In this document: piece by piece, positions 10,581 through 22,720 of the stretch
Numbering within the stretch: position 1 is the first letter of the stretch
How the letters are laid out: each line of letters begins with the position of its first letter
DNA from: Datnioides undecimradiatus
Taxonomy: Eukaryota > Chordata > Actinopteri > Lobotiformes > Datnioididae
NCBI GenBank assembly: GCA_008933995.1
Contig: WARS01000036.1
Span: 2,456,419-2,520,418 of the forward strand
Reading direction: 5' to 3'
DNA length: 64,000 nucleotides
Notes under the pieces: model-generated
What the model was told of the DNA's origin: nothing
What the model saw: the letters and a program-made list of their open reading frames with translations, nothing else
Databases searched by the model: none
Made by a program: the position numbers and the translations under genes

Positions 10581-11516
10581 ATGTCCAGATCAAACAGTGT
10601 CAGCCCACCCGGCGTCGGTGCGCCCGGGTTGAGGGGAGGGACCGAGCACAGATCAGCTTGGGGCGAGTCTGAGTCTGTGGCCAACGGGTGCCCATACTCA
10701 GCCAGATCCCCGCGCAAGAAGCTCACCCGGACAAACAGTCGGTGGAGAGAAGAGGATGATCTGGAACACCGGCAGCCCGGGAGAGCCTCCACGACCGTCA
10801 GCAGGGTCAGCTTCAGGTCTAGGTCAGCTTGGCAGGACCATGGCGAGGAGAGCCGAGACAACAAGCGCGCGTCCCCGAAACGTCCTGACGGCGAGGTGAG
10901 ACCCAAGTCTGTGGAGCTGGGTCTGGAGGAGCGCAGGGCCAAGCCCAAGACCGACGAGGAGGAGGTCATGCCCGAAGTTAACTTGTCTTTTACGGCGTGC
11001 TGCACCAGCGTCATGCACATTTTCAAATCCAAGAAATTCCAATCGGAAAAGTTGGAGCGGCTCTACCAGCGCTACTTTTTCCGTCTCAACCAGAGCAGTC
11101 TGACTATGCTCATGGCAGTGCTGGTGCTGGTCTTCACGGTCATGCTGGGCTTCCACTGCTCCGGTGGGACAGCGAGGCCGAGCGTAACTTATGTGGTGGT
11201 GTTTTCCGTGGCCATCTTCCTCACGCTCATACTCATGGTGATCTGCAACAGGAACGGGTTTCACCAGGACCATATGTGGATCGTGTGCTATGTGGTCATC
11301 CTGGTGGTGCTGGTTATCCAGGTGATCGGAGTGCTGCTCGTGCAGCCCAGAAGTGCCTCGGAGGGGATCTGGTGGACGGTGTTCTTCATCCATGTCATCT
11401 ACACTCTGCTGCCCGTCAGGATGCGCGCCGCAGTCATCACTGGAGTTATTCTTTCCGCCATCCACGTGGCTGTTTCTTGGATGTTAAACGGCATGGACAG
11501 CTTTCTGTGGAAACAG
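10581..11516 (+). CDS. adcy5: adcy5 exon 1 coding part (adenylyl cyclase type 5: N-terminus and TM1-TM5)
   Basis: AC5 makes cAMP from ATP at the plasma membrane; it is stimulated by Gs-alpha and inhibited by Gi-alpha and calcium. The exon encodes 312 codons, phase 0. The start ATG has a ccaccATG context and begins MSRSNSVSPPG, matching the mammalian AC5 opening; an in-frame ATG 15 codons earlier (10536) has poorer context. Residues 1-173 are cytoplasmic and carry AC5 signatures (EHRSAWGE at 22-29, VRPKSVELGLEERR at 106-119, KLERLYQRYFFRLNQSS at 157-173). Hydrophobic helices follow at about 174-192, 202-221, 231-253, 262-277 and 282-300. The N-terminus lacks the long Gly/Ala/Ser-rich tracts I recall in mammalian AC5. 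ADCY6 is excluded because its N-terminus is different. The donor cag|gtatgt follows. The hacd2 neighbour supports the assignment. Confidence 0.97.
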
Positions 11517-12651
11517 GTATGTTTGGTGTTTTTACTAACTTTTATGATAATGTGCGCAGATAGCCCGGGTTCCACACGCACGCACGCACACTGTGCGCAA
11601 TAACGCACAGAACACGAGCATTTCCAGTAGAGCTTCCTGCTGCTGAGCTTGATTTCTCTCTCTGTCCAACAGGACAACAAGCAGCTGTGCCAAGTCATAT
11701 GTTAATAAGTAGCCTGCAGTGTATTAGCAGATCTGTTGGGCAGTGCAGTGTTGTGGCTGGAAAAAGTTCCTCACAGCACTGGTTTGCACAGACTCCCTAA
11801 GGGACATGAGAGAGAAAACGGCTTCAGCTCATCAGGCTAGGTTGATTCTTCTTACAACTACTAAGCTCAGCTTTTGTGTGCAACAAGAAAGTGCAAAACA
11901 ATGTCCGAGCTGAGACTGCCATCATATCCAACTCACAAAGATGCACAAGAGATCCAGAGGGTCTTAGTGAGAGACTGGGAAGGGAGTCAAACGCAGCAGC
12001 CAGGAGAGTTCAAGTTTAATCACTCCTGCCTTTGTCTCAACAACATGAAGCCCAGAGTTTGCCAGAAAGTTACTTTACCAAACAGCTTAAAAGCAGAGTT
12101 GAGCGACACTGTGGCTGATCAGACACCGGGTTAAATTGGGAGGCACCAGAGTAGAACAGTGGGGCATTTGATTGATACTAGGGCAAAAGCGATACTTGGA
12201 CAAGCTCTGTCAGGTCTCTAACTTCTGCTATGGCTGCAGGTTGTTTCTGCAGCGATCATTAAATAACTCAATTGACAAACTGAGCCCGTGATTGGAAGAC
12301 AAAAACTTTGCTATGGGACACAGCTGCTGGTTGCCACGGAAACTGTATCAGCTGCCTTGTTGCTCCTCGGGCGTGCAGACAACTGTAGGTTTAATACAAT
12401 ATGTCTGTACAAGGGACAGTCAGGTTTCCCTTTCAGAGTTGGAGTCTCCTCTTTACTTCGTGCGTAAAGAGGCAGCTCCACGGTAAGCATCAGAGTCATG
12501 ATCAGGAAGAGAAGTGTGGAAGTGTGTGTGAAGCCCATGGCAGAGGCTCTGACCTTCATGTATCGGACTGTAATTTGGAATCATTTGTCACTTCCAGCTG
12601 AGAGCCAGTGGATATTTTGCAGTGTGTCCATCACTAACAGAATCAATCGGT

Positions 12652-12710
12652 CTTTATTTGCACAGCACTTTTCATAAAACACAAAGTGCGTTCCACAGGA
12701 TAAAGTCAGG
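12652..12710. repeat. Short dispersed-repeat fragment (tttatttg...agcactt...aaagtgc type)
   Basis: The pattern tttatttgcacagcactt, followed by cataaaacacaaagtgc, resembles a widespread fish interspersed-repeat segment I know from memory. Only about 60 bp is preserved and the boundaries are approximate. Confidence 0.4.
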
Positions 12711-15700
12711 ATGCTATTCCGTTTGATTCTGCTGCAGCAGCTAAACGGGATCCTTAATACATCACGACGAGAGTCCCAGCCGCGATCGGTTCACTGCACA
12801 GCCACACGTTCTAGCTGTTAGCTCATTGGGGGTGAGTGGTGACGGTATACAGTGCTTTCCTGTCAGGGTGCACTGGAAGACTGTTTATTGCAGTATTCCC
12901 GTCACAGGCTCTTCCACGTAATGAGAATTCATCAGAATTCAGAGGATGTTTATATGACATTTGGGCTTTGTGTGTTATTTTTGACCGGATTTATTCATAA
13001 CATCTTCACGCTGGCCTTCAAGGATATTTCTAATCGCAGACATAAGTAGCACACTCAGGACTAATCATTTCATTATTAAGTGAAGCATGGACTGCAGGTT
13101 AAATAGCAGAAATCAAAGCTGTTTCAATAAGGGAAAAGGTATTTTCCTCTCAGCTTCGGAGAGGCTGATTTCAGCTCGCTTGTTTTACTTCATCGGGATC
13201 TGTAATAAGCTTACAGTCGATCGTTTCAGGGGATATGGTTTTAATGTGCTGCTGAGCCTATGTGCTCCTCATAAAACCCAAATGCCTCGGGTCGTATTTT
13301 TACAACATCAATATTGCTTTCAAAACATCTCTCGGTAATGAAGGTGCTCGCACAAATGGGTTTCATTTTCCACCATTATTTAAAGGTACGCTAAATTGCA
13401 TCGTCTACAACTCTGTGTTATTAACCACAAAGTGTGCTCTCTGTGGTGTGTGTGTTAACTTATACCCCCCTCTTCCGCCACCTTGTTTTTCGGCTGTTCG
13501 CTTGGTTAACAGCAGAAAACAAGCCAGAACCGAGACAGTTCGATTTAGACGAGGTTTATCTTTGCATTCTCACACGCACTATGTGGGCCTAAGTATATAG
13601 ATAAGCCTGTACTTGTACTTTGTTTTACTTCTGGTCTGGCGCCGCCTTGCATGGTCCGGGCCAGGCTCCTTTGTTCCAATGAAGTGAAGTTGATGCTAGA
13701 GTGTGTGATGACAGCAGTGTACAAACAACAGTTTGGGGAAGGCCGTTTCCTGTTTTATTAAGGTCCCCACGCACAGAGCAAGATCCATTTAAAAAAAATG
13801 GTTTTCCAGATAATTTTGGATCCATTCAAGAACTTTTCCGGGATGTTGTATCACACAGCATCAGTGGTTGACATCACTAAACCTTCGTACTGTCGCATAA
13901 GAGTGACAACACACAGCTCTGTGTGTACCGAGCCTGTCACTTATAGCTCTTGGTCTTTCAGGAGCCATGATTTTAATAGATTGAATCATATCATTAAATA
14001 CACAGTCCTTATTTTTATCTGTTTTGCCTAAACTGAGTAAATTAGAAAGAGTGTCAGTATCATCCCTCGCCTCACTTCAGAGCTTAGAGTGGAGGCTGTC
14101 ACAGCAGCATCACAACGTCTATTTGGACGCAGCATCCAGATCTTTAAATGCTTTTGCCCTCGTTTTTTATAAAACATGGTATGTAAGTCTACTTTTGACG
14201 CCTTGCAGAGGCTCGCACATGAGCTACTGAACAAAAGACAATGTGCTCCAGAAGTGGGAAAAAAAGAAAATCCGGGCCATCAGTCGTATATCCGACTTTA
14301 GAAAGAGAACATTTAGTTACATGCCATTTAAAAGCCCAATGAAAGCTCACAAACCGTCACGACTACCTATTCATAATCAGTGTGCAAAGAATGTGTCGAA
14401 CACTGAAAAGGATGTAGGATTCCACTTTTTTCATGCTTTTGTTTCGTTTGGGGGACTGATGTTTGGTTATATAAGCAAAAAGCAGGCGGATGGTTTGGTT
14501 TTTTTGTGTGAATGGCATGTGACCCCGCATCTATTTGAGTTTTCTGTGAAAGCCACATTGTCATTTGATGCGTTGATGCGAGTGTGTGGGAACGAGCTGC
14601 TGTATTTGTTGTTCTTTCCTCACCATGCTGTTGTTTTTAGCATATCTGTTCTCCCGTGTTTACATAGGACCCGGCTCCTCTTTCAGTTAGGCCACTGCTG
14701 TTTATGTGTGATCCCATGATAATGCTGTTTCTTATGCGTAGGCTCCTAGGAATATGCTGAGTTTCCTCAAGCCTTTAGGACCCTGTTACCCAGAGTCCTG
14801 TATTTCATCAGCCTGAACAGTTGTACCGGAAATCAAGTCCATGCAAAACTAAGACCTGGTTTCACTTTCATTTTCATCATCAATACAGCGGTTTGTTTAT
14901 TATTTCTGAGCTGCCACAGGGCCAGCGCTCCATCACTTGGACTACATTATATGCAATAGGTTTTAAGAACTTTTACCATTGCCAGTTTTCTCTTCTTGGT
15001 GCTCCAAAGCCTGTCCTGTCACCGTTATAGTGGCTAACACATGATTCATATCACATAAAACATAAAAGATTAAAAGAAACAAGAAAACACACTGCAGTCA
15101 TGGCTGCTTCAATGTTAGGAGATGGGTCAAGATTTGCTTTTTTAAACCTTTGCTTCGTCGACGACCCTGTATACATCTGTCCAATCACGTCACACATTTG
15201 GTTCCTCAGACATCTGACATCACATTAGGACTGGCCGTCGGGGTGATGACAAAGTGTGTTGACACAAAGGTTAGAGTGGTGCACAGTTAGCTTTGGTAGC
15301 ATCAGATAAAGGCACTGAGCGGTGCAGGAATCAGTGTCTGAACTGGTCTGGGAATTCATTTGAATTAATTCATTACTGCACTCACGTAATTTTGTTTGAT
15401 TCACGATGGTCTGTTAAAATAAAGGATAAATACTGCAGAACCAGAGATATCATTATTATATTCCACACATTCCTCTTTCACTGGTGGAAAACCATTCCTC
15501 ACAACGCAAGTGGACTACTGAGAGTTCAGTGGTAGATTAGTATGGTGTTCAGTTAATGTGGTGTGGTTTGTTTGGTCAAGTGAAAACAATGCTATACAAA
15601 CTCTGGTAGCACCAGATAACAGCACCGGGTGAACTCGACTGTTTGTCTTTCTACGGTAGGTTTGCTAGTCCTAGCTGTGATTGGTTACAGCTGAGGCTGA

Positions 15701-18700
15701 AGTCTGGGAAATGTCTAGCAGCATGTCTGGTTTCATTGGGACTACACATGATGCATGATAGAACTCCTGTGACTCTGTTTGACTGTAGGAACCTGAAAAG
15801 TCAAAAGCTTTTTAGTTTAGCTTAAAATTTGAGTCTGGTAGAAAACTAAAGGGTTTGTAGAGTTCTAGGTTATATTCCACCAGTGTTTTAAGGAATTTAT
15901 GTCAGGGTCAAATAGTCATTGAAACATTTATATGTAGACAAATTGGCTTTTACTATAAAAACAAAACAACATTTTAACTGTCAAAACCCTTCTTGATCTA
16001 GGTTTCTACTTCTGGTTTTGATTCCTGACTCCAAAAATCTCTGTGGAGGATAATGAACTTTAAAATTAGGGATTGGCATGGGAACTTTATTATATTACCC
16101 AAAATGCATGAGTTTGGTTTTAGATTGGGGTGTATTTTGCTCATAGCGACTCAACTAGCCTGGAGCCGATAGCCTCAGTGGTCCAGCCACCCAACTTTAC
16201 ACCCAACCAACACTGACTTGTGTGCCATCACTTGAGGCAGAAGCCACAAAGGTCTTTATCCAACCTTTTAACATATGCAGAAAGGCCTAGTGTAAAAAGG
16301 AGAAAAGAATTAGTAACCAGGCTAGAGAGTTGAAAGTGTAATGATGGATCTGGAAAGTTCTGAGTTACTTCCTTATCTTGTTTCCCGGGACTGTTTGGTT
16401 GAAAAGCCCTGCCTCTATTCTTCTCAGCCACCTCTCAATGTAAGTGGACCAGTCACAGCTGGCAGGAATCCAGCGGTAACAGGGTTTTCTGCCTGTCTCG
16501 TTGAATAGCGTGGTGGTAATGTGTGGAAATTCAAAACAGATGTCTGCATCATCTCTCCTTCCTTCACCTGCCTTCTACAACCCATCCCTCCTGGTTTTGA
16601 CCTGCTTCCCAACATGCTTTTAATTTCCTTGTGAGACTCAGCCGCCGTGGACAGACATTTAACCAGTTTCCTCCCCTGCAGGACAGACTGTATGTGCTCT
16701 AGAGCGATGAGAAAGAAGAGCCTCACGGGAAAACGGTTTCATCACAATCTAAACACCAGATTTCACGTTGCCGGGTTCACCTTTTATCCCCGTCCCTTGT
16801 GACAGTGTCCAAATATATAGTTTCAGCCGCTGTTTGCTCGGGTAAATTGTGTTTCAGAATGGGAGCACCCAGAGGCCGAGCAGTGTGACAGAGGATGCTG
16901 CTGTTTTGGAGATCATATTTGAACCAAACATGGATGCAGGGCAAGCCAGAGTAGCTTTCAGAAACCACTGCTGACGCATTCCCCCGTGAGTCCAGAAAAC
17001 CGTGCTTAGTACTCCTGTAACTTAGCAACAGATTCTATTTCACAAACACCATCAGACTCCTCTCATTGCTTCCCCGGGAGCACCTGTGTGGGTTTTTTTT
17101 TTAACCCCTAGCCATGGACTGCCTGCACATCATTTTATGTACTAGGTCAAAGTGAGACAAAGAACTTCTGCAGAATCATTGTAGAGGAATCATTGCCTCT
17201 CCTCCCTGTGTCCTATTTCTGTATTCCTTTAAAACTGGAGATACAGTCCAAAGTACACTAGTAAGTTTGTGAACACAGCCCCATGTGTCTGGACACTATG
17301 AATAGGCTAGGAGCCCTGCTGGAGACTGTTGTTGATGCATATATCTGACTGTTCTGGTACAGTGACTGCAGGGGGATGGATCCCATGCAGCACCAGTATG
17401 GAGCAATGATTCTGCAAATGCTTAGCTGTTTCAAAGCATTTGTGAAATGTGCATGACTTGGCTGACAGACCAAAGGGCATCTGCATTGTATTACACTGAG
17501 GCCATAATGACACAGTCAGATTACAAATGGGTTTACTTCATTTATTTAGAAAAATGAATTACTTTCATACCAAGTCTTCAGCTCAGGTTTGAAACAGTGA
17601 GAACAGTACGAACATCCCATATTCAGAACCAGCACATCACCTCTGTGATACGAGCGTGATGAGGCGTGATGAGGCCTTGCAGACGGAGTAACTAATTGCA
17701 TTCAGCTGTTACTGGAGAGCAACATTAGGTCCAGTGTGTTGAAATCAGCTTTGTCGAGGTAAGGCGTTTTTTGTTTTTTTGTTTTTTTATGTGAGCTGGC
17801 TACCTTCCAGTAGATTTTCGTGCAAGGAGTCTAACAAGCTTACAAGCTATATTTGACAAAAATATATTACACTATATACCCAAAGTAAGACTCTTGTTAA
17901 CCTGCAGACATGTAGGGAGCAGTCCTCTCGAAAGAGCTGGAGCAAGCAGGAGGAGACGGATTGATCACAAAGCCTTATTTCGCCTTTTCTGTCTCGTCCA
18001 CTGTTCCCGCCCAGTTGCTGTGCCCACTAAGACGATGTCTTGTGTTAGAGCATTGTGCTTTGCTACAATCATGCCCACTTAAAACACTGATTGGCCAGGT
18101 GTGCAGAAGTGCAGGACGACCCCAACCCCCTTGGTTAATGTGAATAAGACCAGTTCGGCAAAGCTGTGGGTGATCCAATACAAGAGACCGAGACGAAAAA
18201 CAAAACAAAACAAATAAAAACACGTGGTCGTCTCTAAGAAAAGTTGAACGAGGCTCAACTAAATTGAAATCTAGAGGACAATAGGACGCCAGCTGTACTC
18301 TGCTGATTGCATACTGTGGGTTTGGCCTCAAGCTGCAGTTGAAGTCAAAGGAGCCTCATATCCAGAACTCGCTGAAACAACAAAAGACTTAATTAAGACA
18401 ATTATCATTAAACTGCTTCATCAGTCCAAAGCTGGGCCAAATGCTATTACATGTTGTACTTTATGCGATATTTGCTTTGAATTTAACTACTTGCATCTTT
18501 CTGCACTCAGCCAAAACCATTTTTTTCATTTCTTAATTTATTTTATCAGCCTGTTGAAACATAATCTTGTTTTGCAAAACAGCCACATAGAAAAGTATTA
18601 ATCATACATTTTTTAACATCCAGTTACCGTTGATTGAATTCAAAGATCTCAGATTGTCGCCCGTCTTCACAAAGCAGAGGTTTTGCATGCTCACGAGCTG

Positions 18701-21700
18701 CTTGCTAAAAGGAGAACATCTGTAGCTGCTTCACCGATGATGACCCATTGAGGCGAGTTGGAAACTATGGAAAATAACAGCGTGCATGTAACATCTGCAG
18801 GGACCAAACACATGGTCAGGTACAGCCGGACCCAGTCATGGGCGCGCCCACTCACAGTGTGTTCACAAGCAATAGCTATGGCTGAAGTTGGGGCCTGACC
18901 CTGCAGGGAAACGTCGTCTCTGAAGTGAGTTCACAACCCAAGGAGTCTTGTTTGCTTGCAGCTGCAGTGTTAAGAAGAACACTTCTCTCTGCTGGACACT
19001 CCTGGATCCCAGTGGTTCACAGTCATGCACTCAGGTAATGTTTGCAACACGCTAGTGGTAACATTAACGATTCCATGCAAGACCACCAGCCACAGGTGAC
19101 AAGCCAAAGCAGACCGGATCATGCAGTATGTTGCTGTCCTGTCAGAGGCTGCGATTTCATTTACTACGCGTCTGCAGCACAAAATAAAGCCTGGTCACAC
19201 CAGACATGTGCTAGCTCGATGTTAGCCAGATGCAATCTCTTAGCAGTTCCTGTATTTGTGATTTCATTTTCCTCCACTGACACACAGGAATCAGTGCATA
19301 CGGGAGGAGTGGGAGTGCCCCTTAATAAGGTTGCTGTGAAGAAACAGTATCTTTATGTCCTGACAGTTCCCCAGATATGGATATAGACATTCCTTTGCCT
19401 CTGCTAATTGTGGCATTTCTCAGAAGCTGCGCTTGTATCTTACTGGTTTAAATTAATGTGCAACTTGTTCCTGAGAAAACCCTATCCACTGAAAATGCTG
19501 ATGGATGTGGTCGAATGCCTTTGAAAAAAGCCAGTAAGTGGACCTTGAGTCAAGATGGGTTTTTTTCTTATCAAACAAACTTGTTACATGTTTAATGAGC
19601 AGAAAACATCGTGTCCTTGTGATGTGTGCATGTTGCTGTAATTATGAGCAGATTCTTTGACAGTGAAGTTTAAAGCTGAGGATGATTTCCACATTGTTGT
19701 GTTTCCACTGTGGTGAGCTGAGCAACACTTGGCTGTTGGGTTTCATTGCTTAATTCCGCTCATCTGACATTCATTAACTTTAATTTGTTTGTTTGCTATG
19801 TAGGAATTCAGGCTCATGGTGATATTATTTCGCAGGGGGAATTATAAATAATTATGACACACATCTCTAATATGGAATTATTCGTCCAGTGAGACACGTC
19901 CTCTGAGAGCTTCTATTATAATAATGCAGTTCTGCTGGTTGCTGACAGGACCAGTTTTTTTGATTATTGCTATTGCAGCTAGTTTTATGTTCTGGGAGTG
20001 AATAATAATCCTGTTAATCTTCATTATTCTGAGCAGAAACAGGTTGTTTCTAGCCTGATATTTAGAGTTTTGTTACCACTTTATGATTCAGTTTGACAGT
20101 AGCTCCTTGTTAAGCCATTTTCTGTTTGGCATTGTGTTTTTTGCCCAGTAGGATGTGGCTGATGCATCCAAAGGTTCTGTTAGCGGCGGCTAGCAGCTAT
20201 TAGACGTTATTAAGTCTATTGAAGTGGGAGAGGGTGCAGTTTTCTTTCCAGCTTATAATGGAATCTGCTCAGGCCTTTACTATTGAGGCTGATATGTGCT
20301 CTTAATGAGATGCTGTTCATGTACAGCATAAGCCACGTGTTGTGCGCAGCATTTAACGTGACATCTCGACCCCAAACGCAAGAGAAGCAGAGGGTCTCAG
20401 TTGAGTGTCCAGTCAGGAGGAGGGTGATTGCGATCCTTAATGCTGCGTGACTGCTTGATCGGGGCTGTGGGTATGCAGTGCTGGAGGCTTGTCGACTGGC
20501 TCCAGTTAGTGATAAACCAGATTTGATTAGTTTGAATTGAATAGTATTTCAAGTCTCAGCTGAAACACAGCATACCCTTGCATGGTGTTTGGTCTGAACC
20601 CTGTTGTTCTTAGTTTAGTTTACAGCCTGACTTCATTTTTGATTCATTCACAGTCACGTTTTGTGTGTGCGCATCTTAACTCTTTATCACTTTGAGGAGA
20701 GGACCTTTGAGAGTACTTGAAAGTGTGAATTGTTCTTCCCATATGCACAACTCCTTATGTTCAGACGAAACATTTTTAGGTGATGCAGCTAGGGAGGGTC
20801 CGACAGCAGCTTTTTCTTTCCACCTTTAAATATTGTCAGTCAGAGCGAAGGTAACGGTTTTGCTTCAGACAAGGTCAAATGACACGTTTAGCCTTTTCTT
20901 TTTGATAACCTGATTGATTTTTAGGTTGAGGTGCCTGTAGTTAGTACAAGACCTAATTTAACAGGCTACAAAAATAAAAAAAAATCACATTTGCAACATG
21001 TGCACCTAATGATTATTAAATAATTTTATAATTATGCCTATAAAATAATCACTTTTTACATAGTTTGCACGGTGCGAGAGCTCGAATCTCATTAATGTCA
21101 TGTCTGGCTGACAGCTGACCATCGTGCCTGTGATTGCTGTGCATTTGACCTCAAATGCCTCAAATCTTTAGCTTTGCCCCAGCTGCACACTGGGAAGAAC
21201 AGACCCAAGAGTTGCATTCTGTCTGTTGGCGGTTGTCTGTCCTTGTTGTTGTTCAGATCTCAGTCCAGACTTTGATCCCGCCCCTCATCTCCACACTTTA
21301 AGAGCCTCCATCATTGGTTTTGAATGGAATTTGATGGTGTAGGAACCCCAGACGGATCAAAATCTCACCAATTTCATGTGCCGCTTGTGTCGGGGCATTT
21401 TTATGGTCAAACATGGGAATGTTATTTCACCCTTCAGCCTCGTTAAGTCTGCCGTTTGCGTTGTTAGCATTACCAGCGGATGACGCTTTAAGTTATAATG
21501 TGACCCTGTGGTTTGTGAGACTATGAGAAAAACTTTGTACTTTTCTCGATAAGTCATCTAAGACCTGACTAAACCACTGAAGTACAATATTAGGCAATAA
21601 ATGATTTACCCAGGAAGTAAACAGCTCACACCCACACACATTTTATAACTTTATTAACAGAACACATCCAAAATACAGAACAGTCAAACAAGACTTTAAA

Positions 21701-22542
21701 TCAAAATTGTGTGAACACATACAGGAAAAGTAGTAATTGTCTGAAGTGGTAAAAGTGGAGCTTCCTTTGTCCATAAATTGACATTTTATTGAAAATAATG
21801 CCAATAGCACCATGCACTTCAATTCTCTTTTCACTGTTCTCATTCTCCATAGAAGATCAATAGTGGCTACACATGGAAAACTGGTGTTTCTTCTTCACCA
21901 CTTCCTGTATTTCTGCAAAACTGTCCACCAACTTTCAGTCATCGGTTTGTTTTCGACATCCTGACAGCGCTCTCAGAAGTCTCTCCGGACTACAAATGTC
22001 AGGAAACTTAAATTCTGGCAACATTGTGATGTCTATGAGCCACAGTCTGTGAGCTGTGCGGATCACTGTTGGTTTTAATGGCCTTTTTCAAATGATCTGT
22101 TTGTTTTTCTCGACACATTCCTAGCAGCCATAGCAGGTTTGTTTTCCTCTCAGTAACGCTAGAGGGGTTGCATTAAATACAGACAGTCCATTATCATGTT
22201 CATGAGTGCCCAGCACAAGCATTTTCAAGTGTTTGCTGCACGATCGCGTGTTTCATACGTCTGTGGTGTTTAGTTTTGTGAGCCTCGTTCTATCACCGCA
22301 TTAAAAATAGCTGCTCCTCAGCCTGGTCATGTGCCATGGCCTTGTAGTTCCTGCGCACCCCCTCCCCACCACCTTCAGGACTGGGCTTATTGACACTGAA
22401 GTTGGTTCATTGTGTGAGGTTGACAAAGCTCTACCAGTTCTTTGATGTGCTCTCTTCAAGAGAGGAAACACATTATCCTTAATGAGGTGTCAGCACATGA
22501 GTCACGCTGCAGGATCCTAAATTCAAATTTATTTTCACTTGT

Positions 22543-22720
22543 ATTAAAGGGACAGTTCGCATAAATTAAAACAACCCACCTTGTCCCCTAACACAAGTGG
22601 TATGTAGCTGTGCAGTAGTGTTGGTTTCATGTCGCCGGGTGTGTCTTCCACCCTCGAGATTTCTGCTGCCACTTCAAAGGAAGTGAAATGAATTTTGTTC
22701 GTGGTGCTGAAACACTTTTG
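22543..22720 (+). repeat. Possible dispersed teleost repeat (ttaaagggacagttc start)
   Basis: The block opens with ttaaagggacagttc, the same kind of start seen in reverse orientation at about 3938. It ends in a gtggtgctgaaacactttt segment of the type found in that teleost family. The body is diverged and the limits are approximate. Confidence 0.45.

Noticed and set aside
10824-11465. 213-codon minus-strand open frame and 188-codon + frame over adcy5 exon 1
   Set aside because: Both are shadows of the true adcy5 frame, with His/Asp-rich or unnatural composition.
14243-14719. 158-codon open frame in intron 1
   Set aside because: No recognisable domain, no splice or poly(A) context, and composition is typical of intronic DNA. 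One frame of this size is expected by chance in over 30 kb.
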